DNA of 48,521 nucleotides, taken from the NCBI GenBank assembly GCA_030747675.1, contig JASLKH010000056.1, positions 1 through 48,521 of the forward strand. The letters run 5' to 3'. How positions within the stretch are numbered: position 1 is the stretch's first letter; every line of letters begins with the position of its first letter. Under the pieces are notes generated by a model that searched no databases, was not told the DNA's origin, and saw only the letters and a program-made list of their open reading frames with translations. Below are positions 9,595 to 20,160 of the stretch, piece by piece. Source of the DNA: Candidatus Thalassarchaeaceae archaeon (GTDB taxonomy: Archaea > Thermoplasmatota > Poseidoniia > Poseidoniales > Thalassarchaeaceae). The position numbers were made by a program, and so were the translations under genes.

Positions 9595-12138
9595 TTAATC
9601 TTCAATCATATCACTTCGATTTACCATTGCCGAAGGTAATCGAACTGCCATTTCCAACTTGTTTACAACCGCCGTTAAACCCTCTAAGTCATTGATAGAG
9701 GGGAGAGGAAAAACATCTTTTTCCATAGGTATGGGTGCACCCAGACTTGGAGTTTCTGCTAACTTTTTTGCCAACTCAAAAGCATCTTTAAGCATCCCCT
9801 GTCCACTTGAAAGATGTCTATTTGTCAACCGTTCAATAATCCATTTATGAAGAACCTTTGAAATTCCTTCAAGCCGTGGAAACAACACATCTTGTACAAT
9901 CTTTTCAGACCGCGCAACAATTGATGAAATCCTCAATAACCTTTGTACACGAATATCCAATGGCTTTTCTTGGTAGTATGATAGAACCGATATAAAATCC
10001 TCAATACCAAACATTTGTGAAAACCTTTCATTATCCAACTCTGGAACATCAGAACTCACTTCAATGTCAGTAACAACATTTTCTTCAAAATCTTCCCCAT
10101 TATGGTTGTAGCCTTCATCATCCTTGAAATTAGGTAACACCCCTTCAATTTCCTTTTTTGTAAGGAACTTAGATCGGGGTTCAGACTCGTTTTCTCTCCC
10201 TCCAAATCGCTCCTCAACAACCTTCGCCACAGGCCTTCGTTTTGGTAACACGTTTTCGATTTTCGGTATTAAAATAGGCAAACGGCGCTTTAGTACAGCC
10301 CTTGCAGGTGTGGGAACAAATGGTTCAAATCCACCACCATCACCCTCAGGAAGGCTAGCCAATCTATGGACAATATGGTGCAAATCTTCATCTAAACCAA
10401 TTAACGCCTCGGGCCTTTGCAAATCGAATAAAACACGTTCTGCGAGATCAGAATCTCGATTCCATGGTAGCCGCTTAAATTTCTCTACTCTAGCCGATTG
10501 CCCCTCCATCGCCTTTCGAATAAGGGGCAAATCTAAACCCAATTGAACGGGATCACTTGCAAGTAAAACCCTCAATCCATCAACAATCCACCCATCATCA
10601 CTCCATGAATCCAATTCATCCTCAAAACTCCGAGTGACTTTATCAAGCAACTGCGCTGCATCATATCCCGACCCAAACTCTAAAACCAATGCTTCGTATT
10701 TAGCTAAATTTACTTCTTCAGAATTTATCTCAGATAGCCAAAGGCCCCCGAGATCATCCCGAGCTTTATCCAAATATTCTCTATGTAAACGCACCCTTTC
10801 CGCTGCAATTTTGTACCAAGTAGTGGCACCACCAATATCCTCCACTCCCACTTGAGAACCCCTCAACACATCTAACCAATTTTGGACCTCATTAGATCCT
10901 TGAACTGAAGTATCTAACGATTCTAATTTTTCAATCAACGGAAGCACTAAATCAATTATTTTTTGATGTATTATCAATTCTTCTAAAATGCCTCGAGGCT
11001 CTTTTTCAACCAGACCAATCCATGCACTGATATCTATTCCATACTGTGTCCACACCGCTAAGCGGGAATGACATTCCGATATCGTTCCTTCAGTTTTTGA
11101 CTCTAAGCCTTGGCGAAGCACATCTAGTGATTCAATAGCATTCAGGTGCCCCTTCGTTCTTTCTGCTAATTGTCGATATTCTGGCCATTGTATGAGTTGA
11201 ACATCAATAAGGCTCCATATTGCCATAATTTTCTCAATTTTGTTGCTAATTTCTGGTAATTCCATTTCCCATTTGAGTAATTCTCCTGGTAGCAAAGGTA
11301 TGGATGCATTAATTTTGAAACCTTCTAAACCCCACTGGGCAATCCTCCCTTCAACTTTCAACAACCGCTCAGATAAACTAGTAGAGACCCTATCAATCTC
11401 ATTTTTCAAATCCAATAAACGCCCTTCATTTACATCATGTTGGGCAAGTCCAGCAGCATGCCAAAACTTCTCGGCCAATGAATGATCAAACGGTCTAATA
11501 TCAACTTCAATTTGCCGCTGTATTAATACTAGTAAAGAATCCATTTTATGTAAAAAATTAGCACGGGAAAAACGATCATGCAATGCCCCTGACTGTAATT
11601 TAGTAACATCCCATCCCCTATTTTCTAGCATTGAAATCATTCCATCAATAGCCCCCATTCTCTTTTCCAACCGCAAATCTAACTCATCTAACACAGGTCC
11701 TATTTTTCGCCATGGAGCCACATTTTCAATTAATTCTGTTATTCGGGGTGCAGATAATAGCAACACATCATCAATTAAATCCAACCGACTCATCAAGCGT
11801 TGCAATTCAACCGATCGCCCTTCATCCGACCATTTCATCCGACATTTTTCCGCCACTAGTATCCATGGGCGATTTTGTCGTAGAAATTTACGAAACTCCA
11901 AATCAACAGAATTCACATTATCGGGGTTTTTCAATTTATCAAGAAAAATATCACGTTGATCGGACCATTGAGGGGGCAATTCAAGAATTTTAACCCGCAA
12001 CTCAGCAGCACGGTCTGCCAAAGATTCTAGTTGAATCATACGCTGACTAGCAAACTCACCTTCTGGGTTTAGGACAACAAAACCCCTGTTTTTTAAAGCA
12101 TCCACACGCTTTTGAAATGACACAACTCCACCCCCCAA
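9595..12138 (-). CDS. Large hypothetical alpha-helical/coiled-coil protein
   Basis: 847-aa ORF, no family motif recognised. Confidence 0.7.
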   Translation of the reverse strand: MGGGVVSFQKRVDALKNRGFVVLNPEGEFASQRMIQLESLADRAAELRVKILELPPQWSDQRDIFLDKLKNPDNVNSVDLEFRKFLRQNRPWILVAEKCRMKWSDEGRSVELQRLMSRLDLIDDVLLLSAPRITELIENVAPWRKIGPVLDELDLRLEKRMGAIDGMISMLENRGWDVTKLQSGALHDRFSRANFLHKMDSLLVLIQRQIEVDIRPFDHSLAEKFWHAAGLAQHDVNEGRLLDLKNEIDRVSTSLSERLLKVEGRIAQWGLEGFKINASIPLLPGELLKWEMELPEISNKIEKIMAIWSLIDVQLIQWPEYRQLAERTKGHLNAIESLDVLRQGLESKTEGTISECHSRLAVWTQYGIDISAWIGLVEKEPRGILEELIIHQKIIDLVLPLIEKLESLDTSVQGSNEVQNWLDVLRGSQVGVEDIGGATTWYKIAAERVRLHREYLDKARDDLGGLWLSEINSEEVNLAKYEALVLEFGSGYDAAQLLDKVTRSFEDELDSWSDDGWIVDGLRVLLASDPVQLGLDLPLIRKAMEGQSARVEKFKRLPWNRDSDLAERVLFDLQRPEALIGLDEDLHHIVHRLASLPEGDGGGFEPFVPTPARAVLKRRLPILIPKIENVLPKRRPVAKVVEERFGGRENESEPRSKFLTKKEIEGVLPNFKDDEGYNHNGEDFEENVVTDIEVSSDVPELDNERFSQMFGIEDFISVLSYYQEKPLDIRVQRLLRISSIVARSEKIVQDVLFPRLEGISKVLHKWIIERLTNRHLSSGQGMLKDAFELAKKLAETPSLGAPIPMEKDVFPLPSINDLEGLTAVVNKLEMAVRLPSAMVNRSDMIED

Positions 12139-12228
12139 CGCCTCGCCCCACTACCCGCACAACACCTTCGGCACTTCAATCCACACATTATTAACGGCTC
12201 TTTGGAAAAGGTCTCAAAACCGTTCTTC

Positions 12229-12244
12229 CACCCCTTAAGGGGTG
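12229..12244. promoter_or_regulatory. Perfect 16-bp palindrome caccccttaaggggtg in a divergent intergenic region
   Basis: Self-complementary sequence between gene starts at 12138 (-) and 12282 (+). Confidence 0.5.
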
Positions 12245-12281
12245 CGAACCACTCAAAAGGTACAGGAGCCGGCTGGGGCCG

Positions 12282-14996
12282 ATGGACCCCGTATTAATTG
12301 GATTGACACTATTCTTTTCAACAGCAACCGGCGCCGTAATTTGGTGGCTTGTACAAGCAGAGGTAGGTCTCCGCCGTCTTCGAGAAGATCTTGAATCGGC
12401 ACACTCTGAAACCTGTACATCCCTCAAGGTGTTAAATTCGAGAACTTCTGACCTTGCCGATAGTGCATTGGCACTTCAACGCGCATATCCCGGACTTTCG
12501 GGGGTCATTGATGCACACCGAACCCTTGACAGACTCCAATCAACTTTGTCAGGAGCAGGCGAAGCAGAAGAAGTCCGAACTGCTGCGACAGCCGCTTTAT
12601 CCACCGTTAGAAGCCTCTTGGCCTCCCGCACCGGACCTGCAGATTTAGAATCCCCAACTTCAGCAGATCAAGGCCTCTTACAATTAGTCACAAGAATAAT
12701 TCAAACATTAGATCAACTGGAACTATCTGCTGCTGATTTGGGATTATCGGGATTAGAATCTCGTAGGTTTGGTGAAGTAGCATTCTTATCAGGAGATAGA
12801 AAGTGGGCACTATCATGTTATCAAGAATCAGCAAGACTTGTTCCTAGAGACACAGCAACTCTTCGTAGCCTGTGCCGATTAGCGCGCGAATCGGGCGATG
12901 AAACCCAATTAAGAGATAGACTTGAAAACTTACTCACAGTAACACCCGACGAACCCCAATTATTGAGAGAGCACGCTAGAATATTGACAAAAATGGGAGA
13001 TCTCTCCGCTGAAAAGGATTTGCGACGTCTCGAAGCCATGGGCGTCCAAAATGCAGAAGACAAGTCAATGCTAGCTAATTTAGCAGTACGAGCTGGCGAT
13101 TCAGATGTTGCTTTAGAATCAATTGAAGCAGCAATAGCAGACAATCCAACTGGTGAAGATTGGCTACGTAAAGCCAAGATACATTTGGAAAGAAATGAGC
13201 GAGGCCTAGGTATCACCGCCGTTGATGAGGCGATTGCACTGAATCGCCAATCAGGCGAAGCATGGGCAGTTAGATCTCAACTTTTATTGGGCGAAGCAGG
13301 TAGAATTGAGGAGGCATTGAAAGCATGTATTCATGCAGTTGCACTAGGTGAACCATTAGAACTACTCAAAGCAGAACTGTTGGAGCGTTTGGACCGCACA
13401 AGTGAAGCACACGAATCTCTAACATCATCATTAACTAAAAACCCAGGAAATGCAAATGTACGGGCCCAATTGGCATTAATGCGCCACCAATCTGGAAATG
13501 TTGAGGGTGCATTTGAGTTACTTGCAGATGCCCCAGCAGAAGCATGGAAAACATCCCCATTACACATCCAAAAAGGCAGACTTATCCTTCAAGAAGCAGA
13601 TAGATGTAGGGATGGAACAGGTGAAAGAGACCAGGAATTACTATCAGAGGCAGACATCTGTTTCGATGCCGCATTGTCTATTGATAGAGAAAATGGTATT
13701 GCTTGGTTAGGAAAGGCACGCATACAACGAATGTTGGGGGATTTACCAGAAGCACAAATTTCACTTGCTAGGGCACGTAGATTATTGCCTAACGAACCAC
13801 TTATTGCTGCAGAAGAAGCACTTTTGGCTTTGGATGGGAATGATGTTGAAGCAGCGGGCCGCCTAATTTCAGAAGCCCATGTGCTTGAACGAGATTCCGA
13901 CGTGATTGACTATGTGAAAGGGGTTGTAGCTGCCCGCCGAGGCGAGTTCGAAGAAGCGAGACGCCTTTTTGATACAGTGCTGAGAGCAAACCCAAATCAT
14001 GTCAGGGCGAGATTAAATCGCTGCTCTACTCTGATGCTCCAACAAGATTACCACACTGCTCTAGATGATGTCGAAGCACTACTTACAGCTCACCCAAATT
14101 TGGACCTAGCACGACTTAAGCGTGGAGAAATAATGATGGCTTTGGGTGAATTTGTCGAAGCAGAAGGAGAATTTAGAGATATATTGTCCAGACGTAAATC
14201 TAACCCATATGCATTAACTCAATTGGGAGCCAGCCTCATCGCCCAGGAAAGACTCACTGAGGCAGAACAACCGCTCAACGAAACAATCCGACTCGATCCA
14301 ACGGGTGCAGAGGGATGGTATCAGCGGGGCCTTCTTTACCTAGAATTTGGCCAAATTGAAAGCGCCCTTTCAGACTTTGATACAGCAGCATCACGCGATA
14401 AATTTCACATGAATGCTTTATTACGAATTGCTGCAATACACCACGAAAGCAAACATTGGGAACAAGCAGAGGAGGCATGGAGAAATGTGCTTAATGTTGA
14501 ACCAGATAATCGCATTGCTAGACGCCGAATACAAGATGCATTTGATGGACAAACTGAGGTAAAAAAGGTGGCAGTACTTTCATCGATCAGTGGTACTGCC
14601 ATTGGAGAACTTGAAATGCCAACACAAGAACTTGAAATGCCAACACAAGAACTTGAAATGCCAACACAAGAACTTGAAATGCCAACACAAGAACTTGCTG
14701 ATAAGCCCAGGGGGACAGCAATGGATTGGGTGGATGAAATTGAAGCATACATTAAGAAACACGGAGGAGTTGTCAATCAGGATTTCAAACGACTGGGACT
14801 GATCCCAAACGATATTACCTCTGGAGAACGAGCCCGTTTGAATGAAGAATTAGCAGATTGCTTCACAAAACACAAAGTGAATAATTTCCGCATATTCTAC
14901 TGTTCACCTAGTATCATTGAGCCCAATGAAGTTCAAGCCCAATATGAAAAAAATGTGGAACAAGAAGATTTTGAATTTGGATTTGGCACACTTTGA
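12282..14996 (+). CDS. TPR-repeat protein with N-terminal membrane anchor and distinct C-terminal region
   Basis: N-terminal hydrophobic segment (LIGLTLFFSTATGAVIWWLV); multiple TPR-like units (e.g. AEGWYQRGLLYLEFGQIESALSDFDTAASRDKFHMNAL). Confidence 0.85.
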   Translation: MDPVLIGLTLFFSTATGAVIWWLVQAEVGLRRLREDLESAHSETCTSLKVLNSRTSDLADSALALQRAYPGLSGVIDAHRTLDRLQSTLSGAGEAEEVRTAATAALSTVRSLLASRTGPADLESPTSADQGLLQLVTRIIQTLDQLELSAADLGLSGLESRRFGEVAFLSGDRKWALSCYQESARLVPRDTATLRSLCRLARESGDETQLRDRLENLLTVTPDEPQLLREHARILTKMGDLSAEKDLRRLEAMGVQNAEDKSMLANLAVRAGDSDVALESIEAAIADNPTGEDWLRKAKIHLERNERGLGITAVDEAIALNRQSGEAWAVRSQLLLGEAGRIEEALKACIHAVALGEPLELLKAELLERLDRTSEAHESLTSSLTKNPGNANVRAQLALMRHQSGNVEGAFELLADAPAEAWKTSPLHIQKGRLILQEADRCRDGTGERDQELLSEADICFDAALSIDRENGIAWLGKARIQRMLGDLPEAQISLARARRLLPNEPLIAAEEALLALDGNDVEAAGRLISEAHVLERDSDVIDYVKGVVAARRGEFEEARRLFDTVLRANPNHVRARLNRCSTLMLQQDYHTALDDVEALLTAHPNLDLARLKRGEIMMALGEFVEAEGEFRDILSRRKSNPYALTQLGASLIAQERLTEAEQPLNETIRLDPTGAEGWYQRGLLYLEFGQIESALSDFDTAASRDKFHMNALLRIAAIHHESKHWEQAEEAWRNVLNVEPDNRIARRRIQDAFDGQTEVKKVAVLSSISGTAIGELEMPTQELEMPTQELEMPTQELEMPTQELADKPRGTAMDWVDEIEAYIKKHGGVVNQDFKRLGLIPNDITSGERARLNEELADCFTKHKVNNFRIFYCSPSIIEPNEVQAQYEKNVEQEDFEFGFGTL
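14607..14690 (+). repeat. Four tandem 21-bp units (gaacttgaaatgccaacacaa), encoding ELEMPTQ x4
   Basis: Four identical consecutive units read directly. Confidence 0.95.
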
Positions 14997-15002
14997 CTTT
15001 GG

Positions 15003-15584
15003 GTGAAGTTCAAGCAACGTATCGCACCGCCCACACCCATGAGCCGAGGATTTGAGCCCGGAGACAAAGTTTCATCATTTGAATTACCAAACGCCAACTC
15101 TCAAGTAATTCAAGCCACAATTTCGTTAGAGAGTATAGTTACAGATGTAGGGGCAATCATTGTTTTCACTTGCAACCATTGCCCGTATGTGATTGGAAAC
15201 GAATCGAGAATTGAATCCATCGCTCACAAAGCACGATTAAATGGAATCGGTTTTGTTGGAATAAACTCGAACGATCCAATCAACTACCCCACAGATAATT
15301 GGGATTCAATGACAATTAGAGCAGAGAAAATGTCGTATGCGTATTTACACGACGCAAGTCAACAAATAGCAAAAAACTGGGGGGCAGAAAGAACCCCTGA
15401 GTTTTATCTCATAGACCATAACAACATTTTACGATATAGGGGGCGACTAGACGACTCACCGAAGGACCCATCATTAGCTACAACTAATGAATTGAATGAT
15501 GCAATAGATGCCATACTAAATGGGGAAACACCCAGTGTTCAACGCACGGACAGCATCGGGTGTTCCGTGAAGTGGAAGGTGTAA
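15003..15584 (+). CDS. Thioredoxin/AhpC-TSA family redoxin
   Basis: MSRGFEPGDKVSSFELPN...VFTCNHCPYV...PEFYLIDHNNILRYRGRLDD...GCSVKWK. Confidence 0.85.
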   Translation: MKFKQRIAPPTPMSRGFEPGDKVSSFELPNANSQVIQATISLESIVTDVGAIIVFTCNHCPYVIGNESRIESIAHKARLNGIGFVGINSNDPINYPTDNWDSMTIRAEKMSYAYLHDASQQIAKNWGAERTPEFYLIDHNNILRYRGRLDDSPKDPSLATTNELNDAIDAILNGETPSVQRTDSIGCSVKWKV

Positions 15585-16402
15585 TTTTGCGCCTGGGATT
15601 ACCCGCCCGCATCTTTGCCACCATGCTTAAATTGCTACCAGGTCGTATTGGTGACCGTATGTGGCGGTGGTGGTATCAACGTCTAGCCAAAGCCAAAGCA
15701 TGGGGTGAATTTGGCTTCATGAATTATGGCTACATCGATGACCACCCCCCATACCTTTCCTCTGAAGATGAATCCGACCGCTTATTCATTCAATTGTACC
15801 ACATGAACATCCGTGATGTTGAATTGGATGAAAAGCAAGTCCTTGAAGTCGGCTCAGGTAGGGGCGGAGGTGCACATTGGATCGCTCGAACCTACACCCC
15901 AGGATCACTGGTTGCATTGGATTATTCTGCTGCTGCTGTCAAATTGTGCTCAAGGATGTATGGGCGGCAGGAGAATCTAAGTTTCATAGAAGGAAATGCG
16001 ATGAAGTTGCCTTTTGAAGAAAATTCATTCGATGTCGTGTACAATGTAGAGTCCAGTCATTGTTACAGCGATATGGACGCATTCATCGATGAAGCCTATC
16101 GGGTATTGAAACCTGGTGGCTATTTTGCTTGGACAGATTTCCGTGACGCAAAAACAATCCAACAAATTCAAAAATCATTTTCTTCATCCAACTTTGAAGT
16201 TATCAAGGACATCAACATCACCAAAGAGGTTCTCGCAGCCTTAGATGAGATTAGTGATGATAAACAAGCACGCATTGAGAAAGGCACAGGACGCATCATA
16301 CGCCGTAGTTTTGAGACATTCGCTGGTGTACGTGGGACACCAGTTTATGACGCATTCACCAAGGGTGAATTGGGCTATTACAGATACCTTCTCAAGAAAT
16401 AA
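15560..16402 (+). CDS. Class I SAM-dependent methyltransferase
   Basis: VLEVGSGRGGGAHWIA motif I, YNVESSHCY, EAYRVLKPGGYFAWTDF. Confidence 0.83.
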   Translation: MFREVEGVILRLGLPARIFATMLKLLPGRIGDRMWRWWYQRLAKAKAWGEFGFMNYGYIDDHPPYLSSEDESDRLFIQLYHMNIRDVELDEKQVLEVGSGRGGGAHWIARTYTPGSLVALDYSAAAVKLCSRMYGRQENLSFIEGNAMKLPFEENSFDVVYNVESSHCYSDMDAFIDEAYRVLKPGGYFAWTDFRDAKTIQQIQKSFSSSNFEVIKDINITKEVLAALDEISDDKQARIEKGTGRIIRRSFETFAGVRGTPVYDAFTKGELGYYRYLLKK

Positions 16403-16828
16403 TCAATATTGCTCAAGCACCAGTTCGGTCGTTGTACTTGCGATTTCAGCTGGTGCAGCCAACCACATTCGATCTAACAACTCCCGTAATTTTACTGTGT
16501 CATCAACATGTACAACTGCAACAAGATCTGCATCACCACTAATTTCGTAAACACATTCTACACCATCCCAATTTGAAAACTCACCCGCCAAGGAACCAAT
16601 CTCAGCACCAGGCCCAACTTTCATACGCACTAATGCAGTTAATCCAATACCAGTTTCGCGAATTGTATATCCTCTAATAATCCCAATTTCTTCTAACCGA
16701 CGAACACGATTCCGAATCGTCCGTTCGGACACACCCACTACTTTTGCTAACTCAACAAATGATTGTCTACTGTTATTTCTTAATGCTGTCAAAATTGACC
16801 GATCTGTCTCATCCACGCCCGCCATCAC
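16403..16828 (-). CDS. Lrp/AsnC family transcriptional regulator
   Basis: DETDRSILTALRNNSRQSFVELAKVVGVSERTIRNRVRRLEEIGIIRGY. Confidence 0.93.
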   Translation of the reverse strand: MMAGVDETDRSILTALRNNSRQSFVELAKVVGVSERTIRNRVRRLEEIGIIRGYTIRETGIGLTALVRMKVGPGAEIGSLAGEFSNWDGVECVYEISGDADLVAVVHVDDTVKLRELLDRMWLAAPAEIASTTTELVLEQY

Positions 16829-16957
16829 TACGCCCGAGGGTTATCCAGTTATGAACCTCTCTATACAAAAAAACAACCCCATCCAGGTAAATTATTTCCA
16901 GAACACGGAAATTTTTTTTTAATTTCAAAGATAATAGCAAAAGCGTTCCATTCAAAG

Positions 16958-17416
16958 GTGACGGACTTGTCGAGAGGACTGATGACTCACCCTGCAGCAG
17001 TCACAGATTTACGTTTCCAGGAATTTTTGGATAGCGTTTCATCACTTTCATTGAAGAATGGTGAGAAAGATTGGTACAATATTGAAGTCACTGCTGCAAT
17101 AGATGGTTGTAGTATTTTAGGGCATGAAGTAGATCCTCATTCTGGCTCATCTCTAATTTTTTTGAAAAATAGTTTGATGCTCTGTGTCCCATCTAAAGGT
17201 CACCTTGCACACTATCCTCGACATTTAGTCCATTGTTTCGTTGACGATTTCCGCCGAAACGGAAAGGAAGAAAACGGGATGGTAATGAGGGCTGAATTGT
17301 TTAGCATATCGCCTAGCGAAGAACAACTCGCATGGGAAAAGAAGTGTTTTTCAGAACACGAAGTCCCTACAATCCAAGCCAGCGTATCAAGATGGCTTAG
17401 ATGGCTGAATGAATAA
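16958..17416 (+). CDS. Hypothetical protein (GTG 16958 or internal ATG start)
   Basis: 152-aa ORF, divergent from the Lrp gene and co-directional with eno. Confidence 0.55.
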   Translation: MTDLSRGLMTHPAAVTDLRFQEFLDSVSSLSLKNGEKDWYNIEVTAAIDGCSILGHEVDPHSGSSLIFLKNSLMLCVPSKGHLAHYPRHLVHCFVDDFRRNGKEENGMVMRAELFSISPSEEQLAWEKKCFSEHEVPTIQASVSRWLRWLNE

Positions 17417-17484
17417 TTCCGACCTACCCCCTCCGTCGGCACATTGACAGACGGGCCACACTTCGAAGCAATAGAGGGTGCACA

Positions 17485-18738
17485 GTGTCACATTACATCA
17501 GTGGTCTCGAAGCTAGAATGATTCTTGACAGTCGTGGCAACCCAACAGTAGAGGTCGATTGTTACGTAGACGGCTCTCTTAGAGGCCGCGCAGCGGTACC
17601 CAGTGGAGCTAGTACAGGCAGTCACGAGGCAGTTGAACTTCGAGATGGCGACATGGCCCGTTGGATGGGTAAAGGAGTCGAGCACGCAGTAACGAATGTA
17701 GTTGAACGAATTCAGGATGCACTTGTTGGGTTACCGGTCGATAACCAAAGGGTGATCGACGAAGTCATGATAGAAATGGATGAATCCGGTAACAAGGCAA
17801 ACTTAGGAGCAAATGCAACACTAGGTACTAGCCTATCTTGTCTTCATGCCGCCTCAAATGTACATCAATTACCACTGTGGAGATACTTGGGCGGTATATC
17901 AGGAGGAAGTTTACCAGTTCCAATGATGAATATCCTCAACGGTGGTGCACACGCATCTTCAAATGTTGATGTCCAAGAATTTATGGTAATCCCCCATGGG
18001 TTCGACCATTTCCCCGAAGCTCTCCGTGCAGGTGTTGAAACATATCATTCATTAAAAGCCGTTCTCAAAGAAAAAAATCTCCTTGGTGGCGTCGGCGACG
18101 AGGGAGGATTCGCTCCAAACCTTCCTAAAAATGAGGAAGGATTGACACTACTCGTTCAAGCGATTGAACGCGCAGGATATTCACCGGGTGACCAAATGTC
18201 AATCGCTCTCGATGTTGCCGCGCAAGAATTTCATCATTCAGATGGATACCATATCGATGGCCGTATAATCAATGGTGAAGAGTTGGGTGAAATGTATTCT
18301 GGCTGGCTCGATCAATATCCGATTGTATCAATGGAAGATGCTTTTGGAGAGGATGATTGGGCTAGCTGGTCTAGATTCACAAAAACCGAAGGCCATCGAG
18401 TCCAGGTTGTTGGAGACGACCTCTTCGTGACCAACATTAATCGGTTGGCCAAAGGTATTGACATTAGTGCTGCTAACGCAATCCTGATCAAACCAAATCA
18501 AATTGGAACGGTTACAGAGACCCTTGAATGTATTGAGATGGCCAAAGAACATGGATTTGGCACAGTAATCTCTCATAGATCCGGTGAAACTAGTGATGAT
18601 ACAATTGCAGACATTGCCGTGGGAACCCGAGCGGGCCAAATCAAAACAGGAGCCCCCGCAAGAAGCGATCGTACAGCAAAGTACAATCAACTGCTTCGAA
18701 TATCAGAAGAATGTGAAGAATATGGAAGAATTTATTGA
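17485..18738 (+). CDS. eno: Enolase (GTG start)
   Basis: GLEARMILDSRGNPTVEVD, AAVPSGASTGSHEA, GDDLFVTN, LIKPNQIGT, SHRSGETSDDTIADIAVG. Confidence 0.97.
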   Translation: MSHYISGLEARMILDSRGNPTVEVDCYVDGSLRGRAAVPSGASTGSHEAVELRDGDMARWMGKGVEHAVTNVVERIQDALVGLPVDNQRVIDEVMIEMDESGNKANLGANATLGTSLSCLHAASNVHQLPLWRYLGGISGGSLPVPMMNILNGGAHASSNVDVQEFMVIPHGFDHFPEALRAGVETYHSLKAVLKEKNLLGGVGDEGGFAPNLPKNEEGLTLLVQAIERAGYSPGDQMSIALDVAAQEFHHSDGYHIDGRIINGEELGEMYSGWLDQYPIVSMEDAFGEDDWASWSRFTKTEGHRVQVVGDDLFVTNINRLAKGIDISAANAILIKPNQIGTVTETLECIEMAKEHGFGTVISHRSGETSDDTIADIAVGTRAGQIKTGAPARSDRTAKYNQLLRISEECEEYGRIY

Positions 18739-19952
18739 TTACCCAACCATTCCCCTAACCGTTTCAAACCTTCTTCTATGACATCGTCATCAGCAGCATA
18801 TGAGAGTCGAATATACCCCTCTCCCCCTGGAATCCCCTCAAGAGGAATCACTTGAACACAAGCTTCCTCCATCGCCCGAGCAGCAAATGTAATTGCATCC
18901 ATTCCTGTATTTCGAACGTCCACCATAAGATAGAATGCCCCCTCGGGCTCACCAGCATTCAGCAAGGGAATTTGTTCAATCAAATCCATCATTCTTTTTC
19001 GTTTTTGAATATAATCTCCTCTAAATTCACCCACTGAATCCCATTCTTTAGCAGCAACCTCTGCGGCAGGCATAATGAAAGACGGAATGTGTGAACAAGT
19101 ATTCCCTTGTATTCTCCCCACCAGATTCGCCACCTCATTTGTGGCTGCTAGGACCCCCACTCTCCATCCAGTCATTGCATGTGTCTTTGAAGGCCCCATT
19201 ACAGTGAGAGTCCGCTCAAATCCACCCGGCAGAGACGCAGGTGAAATGTGGGGAGTCCCATTCCAAATTAATTCCGCGTATATTTCGTCCGAGATTATCC
19301 ACAAATCGTGCCGAATAGCAAAATCTACCATATTTTGAATTTCTTCAGGAGTATAAACTGCACCTGTTGGGTTATTTGGACTATTGATCAATAGAGCCTT
19401 TGTTCGGTGACTAATTGCATTTTCCAAGGCCACCATGTCAGGGCGAAAAGAAGGTTGTATGCAAGGTACAGAAATTGGCTTTGCTCCGACAAGAACAGCC
19501 TGCTCAGCATACGTAGGCCAAGCAGGATCTAGTAGCAATATCTCATCATCTCTGTCGAGAGCCACCATCATTGCGTAGAGAAGCGCTTGCTTCGCACCGG
19601 GCGTCATTACTATCCCTTCACCAGTCACAGGGATGTTCCAACGATGTTGTAAGTATTCAGCCCAGGTTGCACATAAAGATTCACGACCTTCTCCGCGAGT
19701 ATAATGGGTATCTCCTGATTTAACGGCGTCAATCATAGCATTAGTGACATTACTGGGTGTATCAAATCCTGGCTCCCCAACAGTGAGGCGAGTTACACCT
19801 TCGGGTGGGGGTGCAAAGAAAGCCTTGAATCCCCCTCGTAGGGCTTCAAACCTAGTTGGAATATTCGGCATGGAACCCCTCTGAATCACCCTTACGGATA
19901 TGCCGTGCAAATGCAATTCTGACTTGAAGGTGTGGGCAAAGTTAAGATTCAT
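18732..19952 (-). CDS. Class I/II (aspartate-type) aminotransferase; true start probably at MPNIPTRF
   Basis: LLINSPNNPTGAVYTPEEI, DEIYAEL, GPSKTHAMTGWRVGV, IRLSYA. Confidence 0.92.
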   Translation of the reverse strand: MNLNFAHTFKSELHLHGISVRVIQRGSMPNIPTRFEALRGGFKAFFAPPPEGVTRLTVGEPGFDTPSNVTNAMIDAVKSGDTHYTRGEGRESLCATWAEYLQHRWNIPVTGEGIVMTPGAKQALLYAMMVALDRDDEILLLDPAWPTYAEQAVLVGAKPISVPCIQPSFRPDMVALENAISHRTKALLINSPNNPTGAVYTPEEIQNMVDFAIRHDLWIISDEIYAELIWNGTPHISPASLPGGFERTLTVMGPSKTHAMTGWRVGVLAATNEVANLVGRIQGNTCSHIPSFIMPAAEVAAKEWDSVGEFRGDYIQKRKRMMDLIEQIPLLNAGEPEGAFYLMVDVRNTGMDAITFAARAMEEACVQVIPLEGIPGGEGYIRLSYAADDDVIEEGLKRLGEWLGNQ

Positions 19953-20018
19953 TCAATCAATAATGACAATTTTGCTGTGCGTGAGACTTGAATAGCCATT
20001 GCTTGTCGGCGGGTTGCT

Positions 20019-20095
20019 GCACAGATAGCAAAGCCCGGTTACGCGATGGACTGCAAATCCATTTTACAGGGGTTCGAATCCCCTTCTGTGCTCCA
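20019..20095 (+). tRNA. tRNA-Cys (GCA), CCA encoded
   Basis: Acceptor gcacaga/tctgtgc, anticodon arm atgga-ctgcaaa-tccat (GCA), T arm agggg-ttcgaat-cccct, discriminator t + cca. Confidence 0.94.
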
Positions 20096-20160
20096 TTTAA
20101 TAGCTGAAAATACAACCATAGCATGCGGTGGTTTCATTTCATACCACCTCATCATAGCAA

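Noticed and set aside
9156-9605. 149-aa - strand ORF rich in GAGIAGAG
   Set aside because: Antisense shadow of the Pro-rich repeat in the 8320-9594 CDS; low complexity.
12191-12427. 78-aa - strand ORF in the divergent intergenic region
   Set aside because: Overlaps the start of the TPR gene and the palindrome; no conserved features.
14607-14690. Possible CRISPR-like array
   Set aside because: Units are contiguous with no spacers and are in frame within a CDS.
14405-14802. ORFs in other frames over the 21-bp repeat (SCVGISS, CWHFKFL, KCQHKNL repeats)
   Set aside because: A 21-bp unit without stops opens several frames; only the TPR frame extends into conserved flanking protein.
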